This document shows positions 39,201 through 50,171 of a stretch of DNA of 64,000 bases, piece after piece (positions within the stretch are counted from its first letter, which is position 1; each line of letters opens with the position of its first letter). The DNA is taken from positions 304,044 through 368,043 of the forward strand of contig QAOA01007401.1 of NCBI GenBank assembly GCA_003255065.1, read 5' to 3'. A program made the translations under genes and the position numbers. The stretch comes from Cercis canadensis. Its lineage: Eukaryota; Streptophyta; Magnoliopsida; Fabales; Fabaceae. The notes under the pieces are model-generated. The model did not search any database. It was not told the DNA's origin and saw nothing but the letters and a program-made list of their open reading frames with translations.

Positions 39201-42200
39201 TTTAGTAATAGTCTGTTTTGGTTTCAAATCTAGTAGGGATAGTTAAGAGATGCTTTACCTTTCTCTCAGCTGATAAGGTTTCTGAAAGATTAATTTTTTG
39301 GTAACACTTGATTTTTATTTGTTTATTGAATGAAATGGAAAGTTCTTGTGAATTTAACATTTTTCTATCATTCTTCAAATTCTTTCAATTTTTGTTGAAA
39401 TTCACTTGTTTGCTGTTCAATATTGATGATACATAGAAGTTACACTTTTCAGGTTAAAGCAGTCATAATTGGTCTTGGAGCTGGTTTACTTCCCATGTTT
39501 CTTCATAGATGCATCCCCTTTCTGCAAATTGAGGTAATTTCGTTCAACCACAAGGGGAGGGGAAAAGTAGAGACTCAGACCCTGCTCTTGCCTGAATAAG
39601 AGAATAATTCTCGCAATTGTATCCTTGGGAATTTACATGATATCATAGGGCTTGATGTAATTTTATATCTGCAGGCAGTGGAGTTAGACCCCATCATAGT
39701 TGATATTGCAAGGGACTACTTTAGTTTTGCAGAAGATAAACGCTTGAAGGTATTAAATATATATGTTTATTTTCTTCTCAAGGTTTCTTTGAACTTTATG
39801 ATCATTTCAATCCATTTCTTGTGAGAAACTATCTTAGCTTACAACTATGAGGTCTTTTGAAGAGGAGGAGGGTGGGGGGGGGGGGGGGNGAACTGATATA
39901 TTTAGTGCTCAGAGAAGATCATCGATAAGTGACTTTGCGAACCACAAAATTCATGATTGGAAGAAGTGAAGTGAGTTACTCATGTATGTAAAAGAGTAAA
40001 TATATTTAAGAAAATAGAATTAAACTAAAATTGATGAATTTCAATGGTCAAATCAGTCTTTACAATCTTTATAAAAGCTAAACTGCTAAGAAGGGAGAAT
40101 GAGAATAAAGTTTTATGGAGATGTGTCTTGTTTACTATTTTTTAATGTGGTTACATTGAGAGGAATTTGAGAATCTCAAGAAGTCAGAATTCTAATCTTA
40201 TTTTATTATGGGATTGGACTGTTCATCTTGCTTTTCTTTGGTGTTCAGCTCATGGTTTGTTTAGGGGATTCCACATGGGGAGGCATTGTTAGTTCTATTC
40301 TATTTACAGATTGGGATTCTCTTATATATATTGGTTTTCTTGAAGGCATGATCATCCTCATTCATATAATTTTGTTTTCTCTTTTACTTGATTTTTCTTT
40401 CCTATTAAAAAAGTTTAGTTTTCTCAAAGAAAACAGTTGACTAATTATCTTGAATAGAGTCAAAAGTCCATTATTTTTATTGGAGTTCGAATGGATTAAG
40501 ATCAATATGTCTATACAAATACAAAAACATAAGAGTGTTATAATTAAAGGATGTATAAATTAAATATTACAAATTTGGTACGATTATATTAAGTAAAAGA
40601 ACATACTCAATGATAATTGTGGAATTAAACATGAAAAATAATTACCTTATTAGTGGATACCAAATTAAAAGGATTAAATGAAGATACTCACCGTATTCAC
40701 ACATGCATAAAACACCTTGATATTTCTCCTTATATCTTGTACTAAATTCAGTTAGTTCTATTCGGCTTCCTGCTGAGGTTTCTATTGAAAGAATTGCTTC
40801 TTTTCTATCTCACTTTTCAAAAGAAAGGCTTTTTAAAGTTTATTTTTTGAATGGAAGAGGAACATTTTGAGAGGGACTAGGCCCATATTGAAAAGATTTC
40901 CTCTCAATTAGTTTTTGGTTTTGGCACCAGGAGGGTAAACTTTATTGCAGTGTGCAATGCGCTGTTATTTGGTTTCTTTGATTGGTGCGTAATGCTTGAA
41001 TTTTTAAGGAAAAATTTGCCCTTAGACTTCTTTCTTAGGTGTTCATCACGAGTTATCCAATTTCTATTTTGTGCAACGGGTTTGGTCAGTTATACATGGG
41101 TCATGGTTCTTGCAAGCCCTTTTTCTTTCATTCTAGTAAAATTTCTTATTCTATCAAGAGGAAAGAAGAGAGAGAAAGAGGGGGGGGGAGAGAGAGAGAT
41201 AAGCAAAAGAGCAGTGATTGGAGGTCCTTTATTTCAGCTGCTTTTTGGGTGGCCAGGGTTGTCTGCTCTTGCTACGTATCTGCTAACCAAATATTCTCTT
41301 AGCATCGATTTCCTAGTTTTAAGGGAACCAGATCTTTAATTTACGTATTTTATGAATTAATCTTGTGTGAGGGAAGTAATAGCATTGTGCATATTAAATT
41401 TCGTGACTTTTGTAATCCAGGTGCATATAGCCGATGGGATCCAGTTTGTGAAAGAGGTTGGCACTTCTGCAGCAACTGAAACTGAGATTCATGAAAATAA
41501 TAATGCTCTTAGCAATACTAAGTCCCCTTCAAATGGGAATTCCATAACATCTCACGTAGAAGGTGTAAAGGCTATGGAAATCGATATAATTATCATTGAT
41601 GTTGACTCTTCAGATGCAAGGTGAATGCCAATTATGCTCTTGTGTAATTATATTAAGATATTGAAGCATGAGCAAAAAAAAATAAAAAATATTAAGCTAT
41701 TAAAGGATTTTAGTAATGTTTTATTTTAAGAACTCTACTTATCCATCACTTCTTGTTTTTACAGCTCCAGCATGACATGCCCGGCTCCAGCATTTTTGGA
41801 TGAGTCTTTTCTTGAGACTGTAAAAGCTAAACTTTCTGAGCAAGGTCTTTTTGTTGTCAATTTGGTGTCACGGTCCCCAGCTGTCAAAGACATGGTTCTG
41901 TTGAGAATGAAAAAGGTAAGAAGAAATACTAGTACGATATCATTCATTAAGGACTATGAGCATTATTTTCTACCTCTGGATCTGATGAAATGATTGAGAA
42001 TTCATTACAAGTGTTTTATTTTTAGTAAACAGTTTGGAGGACCATGCTCTTGAGAATTACTAGTGCGCTATTGTTTATTAAGGACTATGCTCTTTGTTTT
42101 CTACCTCTGTTATGGAATGATTGGAGGTTTATTATAAGTGTTTTAGGTTGAAGGAAACAACATTTCTGTTATGTTTTTATTTCTCTTCTGTATTTCATGA

Positions 42201-43691
42201 AAACCAAATTTTATTAAATAGTCACTAAGGATGCGAACTCCAGTTCAGTAATTATAGAGAAGGATCCCTCTAGGAGTCAGTATAAATATAATCAACATAT
42301 AAACAAACAGTCCCCATCTAGGACCTAGACGGGAAACTAAACTCCTGGAATGAACTCATAGATCCACAATAAATAGATTGATTGTTAGAAGTTAATTCAG
42401 AAATAATGTTATGAGTTACATAGTTAAGCTAGGAGGGTTACAAAGTTAAATCATATGTTAATGGTTATAGGTTACATTGTAACTCCTCAATGAATTCAGG
42501 TATTAAGGCACTAGTTATTAAAAATAATAAGGCCCTATGTAATTGCTCTAGTTACAGTTACAATTTGTAGTCTAGAGAGTTCCTAGGAATACTATATAAG
42601 GAGATGTTGTATGAGTCTCAAAGGCATCAGCCAAGACAAGATTATTCAGAGTTATAGAAAGCCATTTCAGTCCCTTCTTGTTCTCTCTCTAATATTTTCC
42701 ATCTAGATTGCTTATTTGATCCTAGGCCTACCATACTTTTGTGTAGTGCAGAATTTCTAGATTCCCTCGCATTGATGTAGTCCAACTACAGAGCGTCAGA
42801 AAAGAATTCTTGTTTGGTACTTCAGTGAATATTTCCAACTTCGAAATTTCTCCTAGCAGTGTACTCCAATCAGAAGAGTCAGTAAAAAACTCAATACTTC
42901 AGTGGACATTTCTTATAGAAGTTCTATTGTTCCAACTATACATGGCCGGTCAGTATCATGTTCCAAAACCTGCTGTCTCTCCCTTTTTCCTTGACGGTTT
43001 ACAAGGAAGGAATGGACCAAATGAACTGAATGTTTGTGTCGTCTCATATGGTTTCCCAGTTTTCTGTTGGTTAGTAACAATCTTAATGTCCCTTGGTCCT
43101 GTTTGTTATGATGGGATGGTAAGGAAAAAGAAAATGATGAGAATGGAAAGTGAGGATGCAAAAAAGTTGACATGGGATAAATGGAATCTCAGTCTCACTC
43201 ACTTTATACTTCAGCTTTACTTCTCGAGAATTTCTGAATTACTCTAGAACATTGTTCTCTGATGTCCTCTAATGGTAAAATTGTAAAGTGAAAACCCAGA
43301 CTTTAAAATATGATTTTTCATGTATTTTTTAAGAGAAAATGTTCTCAGTTTTGAACAAGGATGTTGTATCTTGGGCTTTCGTATAAATTTTGTAACTACT
43401 ATGCCTACTGTTTCTACATCACTTGTGTTTACTGTATCTAGACTCTGATTACTGAGTAGCATTACTTTCTAATTTCTACTTTTCTATGCATAGGTCTTTG
43501 GCCACCTCTTTTGCCTCCAGCTTGATGAGGATGTCAATGAAGTTCATTTTGCTCTCAATTCAAAGTCCTGTGTAGAGGATAGTTGCTTTTCTGAAGCTGC
43601 TCATAAACTAGAGAAATTGTTGAAGTTACAAAATCCAGAGATGGGCAAAAGCATTATAGATGCGACAAAGAAGATCAGACGTTTGGAGTGA
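33206..43691 (+). CDS. METTL13: METTL13-like double-domain methyltransferase (eEF1A methyltransferase family)
   Basis: Probable S-adenosylmethionine-dependent protein methyltransferase. The animal homologue methylates the N-terminus and Lys55 of eEF1A; the plant substrate is inferred only. Exons: 33206-33583, 33869-33970, 34101-34167, 34967-35148, 35306-35566, 36272-36355, 36449-36496, 36598-36662, 37194-37242, 37521-37779, 39006-39127, 39453-39533, 39675-39749, 41421-41620, 41765-41915, 43494-43691. They total 2322 nt, or 773 aa, in frame throughout. The N-terminal domain has SAM motif I LIPGCGNS (70-77), the acidic NIDFS strand and VIDKGGLDAL. The C-terminal spermidine-synthase-like domain has VIIGLGAGLLP (543-552), AVELDP (567-572) and DIIIIDVDSSD. 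A basic KSRKRGSHRR linker precedes the second domain. Intron 15 carries a solo LTR. The start is the first ATG, GAAATGG context, beginning MGKKGQSGAEELL. Confidence 0.93.
41161..41199. repeat. Purine tract (GA)n/G-run in METTL13 intron 13
   Basis: GAGAGAGAAAGAG followed by nine G and (GA)n. Intron 13 (39750-41420) also has a long G run with an N at 39889. The rest of this 1.7-kb intron has no clear element. Confidence 0.8.
42383..42771 (+). mobile_element. Solo LTR of a Ty1/copia-like retrotransposon in METTL13 intron 15
   Basis: A 389-bp block begins TGTTAGAAG and ends CCCTCGCA, the TG..CA ends of an LTR. It is flanked by a perfect 5-bp target duplication TTGAT at 42378-42382 and 42772-42776. 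It contains a TATA-like CTATATAAGG near 42590 and no coding sequence. No internal region is present, so it is a solo LTR left by recombination. Orientation is taken from the TATA-like box. Confidence 0.75.
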
Positions 43692-44111
43692 AGTCCAGCT
43701 CATTGCAGTTGCCTTTTACATCTCTCTTTATGAACTCACCCTACATCTGTTTGATAGCAAGCTTTTACAGATATAGAATCGATTTTGTGAGAGGGAAGGT
43801 GTTAATATATCTTGTTAAAGGAGACATAAAAAAGACAAGAATCTTGTAAATGAGAGTTTCTTTAATTTTTACGAGCCTCTTACTTGTTTTAAGATTACTA
43901 TCCCAACATTTGAAAAAGCTTTGTAAAATATAAAAAGAATCTCAACTTCAAAGTTGATGGTTGTGTTCGAAAGTGTTTTTGTTTTGTTTTGTTTTTAAAA
44001 ACAGTTTTTGAAAAGAGCTTATTCTTGTTTTTGTTTTTTTGTTTTCAAAAACAAAAAAATGGTTTTTAAAAACATAAATCAAATAGACCCAATATCTCGT
44101 TTTATATTATA
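43692..44111. other. METTL13 3' flank with inverted T/A-rich hairpin
   Basis: Contains the probable 3' untranslated region. At 43975-44090 GTTTTTAAAAACAG and its inverse CAAAAACA../GTTTTTAAAAAC form T-rich and A-rich complementary stretches that could fold, possibly a small MITE just left of the copia element. Confidence 0.4.
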
Positions 44112-44116
44112 CATTG

Positions 44117-44380
44117 TGTTGGAGAGAATCTTGGTGATTGACAAAAATCATTCTCAATGATTGATAGGAATTGGCTTTAAATATGATTAGATTGTCATTT
44201 AATGTAATATTGTAACTGATTATAATTTTCTAGTTCTTAGTCTTTGTAGGTGAAGAGTAATTTTCTTCATATTTTCTTATTAACTTCCTAGAATTAGGAT
44301 AGTTTCAGCCTATAAATATTCTGTAAATCTATACTCTAAAGATTAAGAAAGAGAATTAATTCTTATAGCCTCTTTGTTCA
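44117..44380 (+). repeat. Left (5') LTR of the copia element
   Basis: 264 bp from TGTTGGAGAG to CTCTTTGTTCA. It aligns along its length with the right LTR and contains TATAAATATT-like promoter sequence near its 3' half. Confidence 0.93.
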
Positions 44381-44392
44381 TGGTATTAGAGC
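44381..44392 (+). other. Primer-binding site (tRNA-Met type)
   Basis: TGGTATTAGAGC directly after the left LTR matches the usual plant copia TGGTATCAGAGC, complementary to the initiator tRNA-Met 3' end, with one change. Confidence 0.9.
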
Positions 44393-44397
44393 TTTCA

Positions 44398-47300
44398 ATG
44401 GCTGAAGCTGATTTCATTCAAGAAACCACCTCGTTTGCCACTCAATGAGGTATAGCCATGTCTATGCCAAACCCCATCCTCGAAAACCATTCTCTTCAAA
44501 TTACCCAACACTAAACTCAATGGAACCAATTTTAGAGAATGGTTCCAATCTGTCTTCCTTGTGCTTAAGGGTAAGGGGATGATTGGGTATGTAATTGGCG
44601 CTACTCCCAAGCCTCCTACAACTGATTCTCAATTCAGCACATGGGATGTTGAGAATTCCATTTTAATGACATGATTAATTAATTCCATGGAGCCCAGAAT
44701 AGGGCGAACTTATCTATTCTACAAGACAATCACAAAAATATGGGAGGCAGTTAAAGAAATTTACTCGAACATAGAGAATACCTCACAATGTTGAGGTTCG
44801 ATCTAGAATTTGGGAGATGAAACGAGGAAGCAAATTAGTCACATGGTACTATAATTCTTTGACTCAATTATGGCAGGAGATGGACTTATTCTATAAAATC
44901 AAATGGAATTGTCTTGAAGATGGAATTCAGTTTTCCCGAATGGTGGAAAAGGAATGTGTTTTTGATTTCTTGGCGAAGTTAGAGGAAGGCTATTAGGAAG
45001 AAAACCTTTCCCTACAATTCAGGAAGGATTTGCTAAAGTTAGAAGAGAAGAAAGCAAAAAACGAGTCATGCTCACCCCTTCCTTTGTTGGATCAGATTCA
45101 ATACCTAGTTTAGCACTAGCTACTCATCAGAATAAGCCAAACTCCTTCAGTCAGAAAAATCAGAGAACTGAAAAGGAAGGCAGTGGGCAACTATGGTGTG
45201 ACCATTGTCACAAGACCAATCATACTCGGGAAAATTGCTGGAAAATTAATAGTAGACCAGCCAGGTGGAAGCCACGAAATCATAGAGAGCCCACTAAAGC
45301 TCTTGCAGTAGAGGCCTTGGTTGACAACAATAACAATGGTAAACTCAGCCTAACTCCTGAACAAGTCAAAGTGCTGCAGTCAATACTCAGCCACCAAAAC
45401 TTCCTCAAAGAACCAAAAAATGCTCATTCTTCTCCAAGTGCAGCAGTTGCTTATCAAGGTAACACACTTCACTAATGTTTCACAAAAGCCGAAAAACACC
45501 AAGACTGGATCATTGACACTGGAGCATCAGACCACATGACTAGAAATCAGGACAACTTCTCTACCTATGACACATGTAGGGATGATATACAAATTACTGT
45601 AGTTGATGGAAAAATAGTAAAGGCAGAGGGTTGTGGCACTGTAGAACTTTTAGGACTAAACTTGAAACCAGTTCTCCATGTCCCCAATTTGAATTGCAAT
45701 ATGGTTTCAATTAGTAAACTTACCAAAGACCAAAATTGTGCAGTGACATTTTTTCCTTCTCTATGTGTGTTTCAGGACCTATATTCGAGGAAGATGATTG
45801 ACAGTGCTAAGGAGTGTGATGACCTCTACTTCCTTGGTGATTTTGGTTCTTCTTCCAATACTCAATCACTTGAAAATATATCATTATCTACTGTTTCCAA
45901 TTCTGAGATCATTTTGTCGCATAAATGTCTTAGTCACCCTAGTTTTTCTTACCTTAAATCTTTGTACCCTTGTTTATTAATAAAGATGTTTCCAACTTTC
46001 ATTGTGAACATTGCATTGTTGCAAAACAAACAAGAAGAATATACTCCTCCTATTCATATCAAGCTACAAAACCATTTCATCTCATACATAGTGACATTTG
46101 GGGTCTAGCCCAAGAACCTTCTCTTACGGGTTCAAGGTAGTTTATCACTTTTATTGATTACCATACTCGGGTTTGTTGGGTTTGTCTTATGAGAGAAAAA
46201 TCTAAAGCAACCATCATTGTTAAACAATTTCGTAAATATATTTCCACTGTTTTTCATCACAAATCCAAATCTTTCATTCTAACAATAGGAGGGAATACTT
46301 TTCCAATGACCTGACAAATTACTTTGCTGATCATGGGGTTCTTCACCAAAGTTCTTGTGTGTACAACCCCTAACAAAATGGGGTTGCTGAACATAAAAAC
46401 TAACACCTTTTAGAGGTAGCCCGTTCCTTAATGTTTGCTAACAATGTGCTAAATAAATATTGGAGAGAAACTGTCCTCACAGTAGCCTACCTCATAAACC
46501 GATTACCATCGAAACCACTCAATCTTCGTACCCTCATCAGTTGGTTGCTAGACACCTTTCCCAAAGCTCATCTCCTTCATTCTCTGCCTCCAAAGGTATT
46601 TGGTTGCACGACATTTCTTTACAATCATAACCCTTACAGAGGAAAACTTGACCCTAAGGCACTCAAATGCATCTTTGTAGGATACTCTTCCACACAAAAA
46701 GGGTACAAATGTTACCATCCAACATCAAATTTTTTTTTTTTTGGTGTCATATGACGTCACATTCCTTGAAGAGCAATCCTTTTATCCCAATGGTTCTCTT
46801 TAGGGGGAGAATTTGAATGAAGAAAATCATTGGGATCTAACTATATCTCTCCCAATATCACTTCCTTCATCTTACTAGTCTCAAGAGTCACCTTCACCTT
46901 TAAACAGCCCCACTAGCCCCTCAAATCATCCCTACTTAATGGGACATGATCAAGAATTGCATCAAGGGGGAGGACCAGAACCAATCAAGGTTTATTTAAG
47001 AAGGCCGAAAGTTCCCCAAGCTACCCAATCATTGGAATAGGAGCTAAGTCCAGATTCTACAAATGAAGGTATGGTGTTAGTTAATAACACATATATCCTA
47101 ATTGCCCTTAGAAAATGGGTACAAAAGTGCACTCAATATCATCTGTCTAATCACTTAACTTATACAAAAATGTCTTATAAGTATAAGGCATTTACTATAC
47201 AAGTTGACCGTGTTGACATTCCAAAAGACATTCAAAGTGCACTTCAAAATCCTAAATGGAAGGTAGCAGTTGAAGAAGAAATGAATGCCATACTGAAAAA

Positions 47301-48735
47301 TGATACTTGAGAAATAGTTGATCTTCCACAAGGGAAGAAAGTAGTGGGTTGTAAATGGATATTCACTCTGAAGTTCAAACCAAATGGAGAGGTAGAGAGC
47401 TACAAGGCAAGGTTGGTGGCTCAAGGATACACTCAAACGTATGACATAGATTATGAAGAGACATTTGCACCAATGGAAAAAATGAACTCAATCAAGGTAT
47501 TACTTTCTCTTGCTGTAAACCTTGATTGGGAACTCTACCAAATGGACATAAAAAATGCCTTCCTAAATGAAAAACTAGAAGAAGAAGTGTTCATGAAGAT
47601 GCCTCCTGGATTTAATGGTGGAAGTAACAAGATGTGCAAACTCAAGAAATCCCTCTATGGATTAAAACAATCTCCAAGAGCCTGATTCACTAAATTTAGT
47701 TCAACATTGAAGTCATTTGGTTACACACAAGGACAAGCTAACCACACCTTGTTTATCAAACAAGGAAGCAATGGAAAAAGAGCTATTCTCATTGTGTATG
47801 TAGATGATATGCTAATTATAAGTGATGATCAAGAGGAGATAGAAAAGTTGAAGGCCCATTTGAAGAATGAATTCCAAGTTAAAGACCTTGGAACACTCAG
47901 GTACTTCTTGGGTATGAAAGTAGCCCGAAGCAAGCAAGGAATATTTATCAATCAAAGGAAGTATGTCCTTGACTTGTTAAAGGAAGTTAGGAAAATTGAA
48001 TGCAAGCCGGCAATTACTCCTTTGGAAAGAAATTGGAAGCAAAAATCCAACAAGGATGAGTGTCCAATAGACCGGGGGCAATACTAAAGGTTGGTAGGAA
48101 AATTAATATATCTGACACTTACAAGACATGATATTACCTATAGTGTAAGTGTAATAAGTTAGTTTATGCATTGTCCTACTAAAAGGCATCTAGAGGTAGC
48201 CAACTGTATACTGAAATATCTCAAGGGAACTTTAGGCATGGGAATTCTATTTAAGAAAAGTATGACAAGAACCATTGAAGGGTTTGCAAATGCTGACTGG
48301 GCTGGGTCAACAGAAGATAATAAGTCCACAACCAGGTATTGCATAAAGATACGGGGAAACCTTGTTATATGGAGGAGCAAGAAACAATCAGTTATGATAA
48401 GGAGCACTGTTGAAGTAGAGTTCATGGCAATAGCACAAGGAGTATGTGAATTAATTTGGATTGAAAGACTCCTACAATACCTAAAATTCTCTAGATCGGG
48501 CCTTATGAAGTTCTAGTGACAACAAATCAGCAATAAGCATAGTTTACAACCCTATCCAACATGATCAAATGAAACATGTCAGAATTGATAGGAGTTTTAT
48601 CAAAGATGAAATTGATTCAAGAAGTATTAGTCTTTCCTATGTTCCAACCGCACATTAGGAATCTAATATACTCACCAGAGCTTTATCAAGATTAGGATTT
48701 GAATTCTTAGGTGGCAAGCTGAGAATGATTGATAT
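44398..48735 (+). pseudogene. Broken copia gag-pol
   Basis: Polyprotein in pieces. Gag zinc knuckle CDHCHKTNHTRENC (CX2CX4HX4C) is near 45200. The protease motif WIIDTGASDHMT, with the catalytic DTGA, is near 45500. Integrase pieces include HKCLSHPSFSYL near 45930 and KCIFVGYSSTQKGYKCYHP near 46670. The reverse transcriptase runs from about 47340 to 48090 with KARLVAQGYTQ, YQMDIKNAFLN, LKKSLYGLKQSPRA and the catalytic YVDDM. RNase H follows with ADWAGSTEDNKSTTRY. Stop codons interrupt it, for example just after LKQSPRA near 47683, after ILKNDT near 47308, and near 48088. It is transcribed, if at all, in the same direction as the METTL13-like gene. Confidence 0.92.
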
Positions 48736-48749
48736 CTATTCACCAGCTT

Positions 48750-48758
48750 GAGGGGGAG
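48750..48758 (+). other. Polypurine tract
   Basis: GAGGGGGAG directly before the right LTR, the plus-strand priming site expected of an LTR element. Confidence 0.85.
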
Positions 48759-49022
48759 CATTGGAGAGAATCTTGGTAATTGACAGAAATCACTCTCAGT
48801 AATTGATAGGAATTAGCATTTAAATATGATTAGATAACATTTAATGTAATATTGTAATTGATTGTAATTTCCTAGTTATTAGCCTTTGTAGGTGAGGAGT
48901 AATTTCCTCCATATTTCCTTATTTACTTCCTAGAATTAGGATAGCTTCAACTTATAAATATTTTGTAAATTTGTACTCTAAAGATTAAGAAAAAGGACTC
49001 ATTCTTATAGCCCCTTTGTTCG
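48759..49022 (+). repeat. Right (3') LTR of the copia element
   Basis: 264 bp, beginning CATTGGAGAG. The expected TG has become CA through two transitions. It ends TTTGTTCG, where the expected terminal A has become G. It is followed by the target duplication CATTG. Confidence 0.92.
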
Positions 49023-49027
49023 CATTG

Positions 49028-49504
49028 TATCTTGGTTAAAGGATACCTAGAAATTATTATTTTTTTGCTGCTATGGATCAGCAACTTTTTGCTAAAAATT
49101 ACAGCTTCTTTCTCGTAGGACATGTGAACAGCCAAATGGAAAGTTTTTTGCAGCCATAGATAAAACATGAAACAGCTTAAATGCTAAACTAGATAGGCAA
49201 GTTGGAAGGATGATCAAGATAAAGATAACAATGGGTAAGGTATCTGTAAAACATAGATTTTATTCCTATTATAAATTGTATTTTAATGTATGTCGAGTTT
49301 CAATAAATTTTATGACTTAATTGCATTGGATTAGAGTCCTTCTCTGCTAATATTTTGTATATTCTAATAATATTGCAGGCTTGTGGAGTCTATATATTTA
49401 AGTTGATAATCTTTGATGTTGCCTAGAAATGAAGCTGTCATCGTAATACATATTTTGATTAACTAAAAAGGTTCCATTTTCGTCTTTATTGATGTCGTGG
49501 CCAG
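49028..49504. other. Spacer between copia element and RED-like fragment
   Basis: AT-rich with no gene-like frame. The last bases, GTGGCCAG before 49505, look like a splice acceptor for the following fragment. Confidence 0.4.
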
Positions 49505-49622
49505 GTGACGTGAAGCACACATAGTAGTCAATCGTTTGGATTATGCTTTGCTGAACAAAGTGAAGAGTGAGACTGAGAAGAAGCTAGATGCTGGGGATGA
49601 TATTAACGCGAAGTCTATGTAA
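49505..49622 (+). pseudogene. RED/IK-like (SMU2-type) spliceosomal protein gene fragment, broken
   Basis: After GGCCAG (acceptor-like) the sequence encodes GDVKHT, then after a one-base frame change HIVVNRLDYALLNKVKSE and EKKLDAGDD..KS. Plant RED-domain proteins (homologues of IK cytokine and SMU-2, involved in splicing) have a matching segment around GLDYALLNKVRSEIDKK. In the first frame two TAG codons follow directly. Only one exon's worth is present and no other part of the gene was seen nearby. It is therefore a duplicated exon fragment or gene remnant lying between the copia element and the BGAL9 3' end. Confidence 0.6.
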
Positions 49623-50171
49623 CTGTCTTCAAGTGTCAATTTGCATTGCAACTGCAAAGGTTATTTTAAGATTTATATACAATATGGAATGGAGAATGTT
49701 AAGTTGGAAAAATAAATCAGCCTGTATATAACAAAAAGATTTCAATAATTTCAAGATTTAAGTGAAGTATTTATCTTGTAACAAGTTATCATCTAGGATA
49801 TGGCCAACATCAGACAATACTATAAAACAGGCTGTAGCATTACATGCACAACTTATATATAGCTTGAACCATCATGCAACACAAATTTATTAACTCGGCA
49901 AATACCAAATGACCAAGCATTTCTTCCCTTATTTATTTACAAACAATCAAGACCTAGCCTGTATCATTTTTATACAACTGAAAAAGAGAAGGACAGATAA
50001 GACAGCGTAACTTATTTTTATACAGACAAGCCCTCTTGAGGCAGAAGAATCCACAAGTGATACAGGTGCAGTCATTAAGCAGTGAGGTAATGCAAACTAA
50101 TTGCTACCTTTGATGAAAATACGGTCCAGTTGGTTTGATTAAACATAAATCATTGTTTGCTGCTTAATGCC
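49623..50171. other. BGAL9 3' flank
   Basis: Should contain the BGAL9 3' untranslated region (minus strand). AT-rich, with no coding frame or repeat recognised. Confidence 0.5.

Larger units (their letters stand above)
44117..49022 (+). mobile_element. Ty1/copia LTR retrotransposon, structurally complete but decayed
   Basis: 4906 bp, bounded by a 5-bp target duplication CATTG at 44112-44116 and 49023-49027. Both LTRs measure exactly 264 bp. The primer-binding site TGGTATTAGAGC immediately follows the left LTR and the purine tract GAGGGGGAG immediately precedes the right LTR. Internal order is gag with zinc knuckle, protease, integrase, reverse transcriptase, RNase H, the order of Ty1/copia. 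Several stop codons and frameshifts break the polyprotein, so the copy cannot be autonomous. The LTRs differ at roughly 30 or more positions, mostly transitions, which points to an old, methylation-decayed insertion. Confidence 0.95.

Noticed and set aside
40950..41339. 129-codon plus-strand frame in METTL13 intron 13
   Set aside because: Briefly considered as a LINE tail (CAMRCYLVSLIG in another frame), but the match is too weak.
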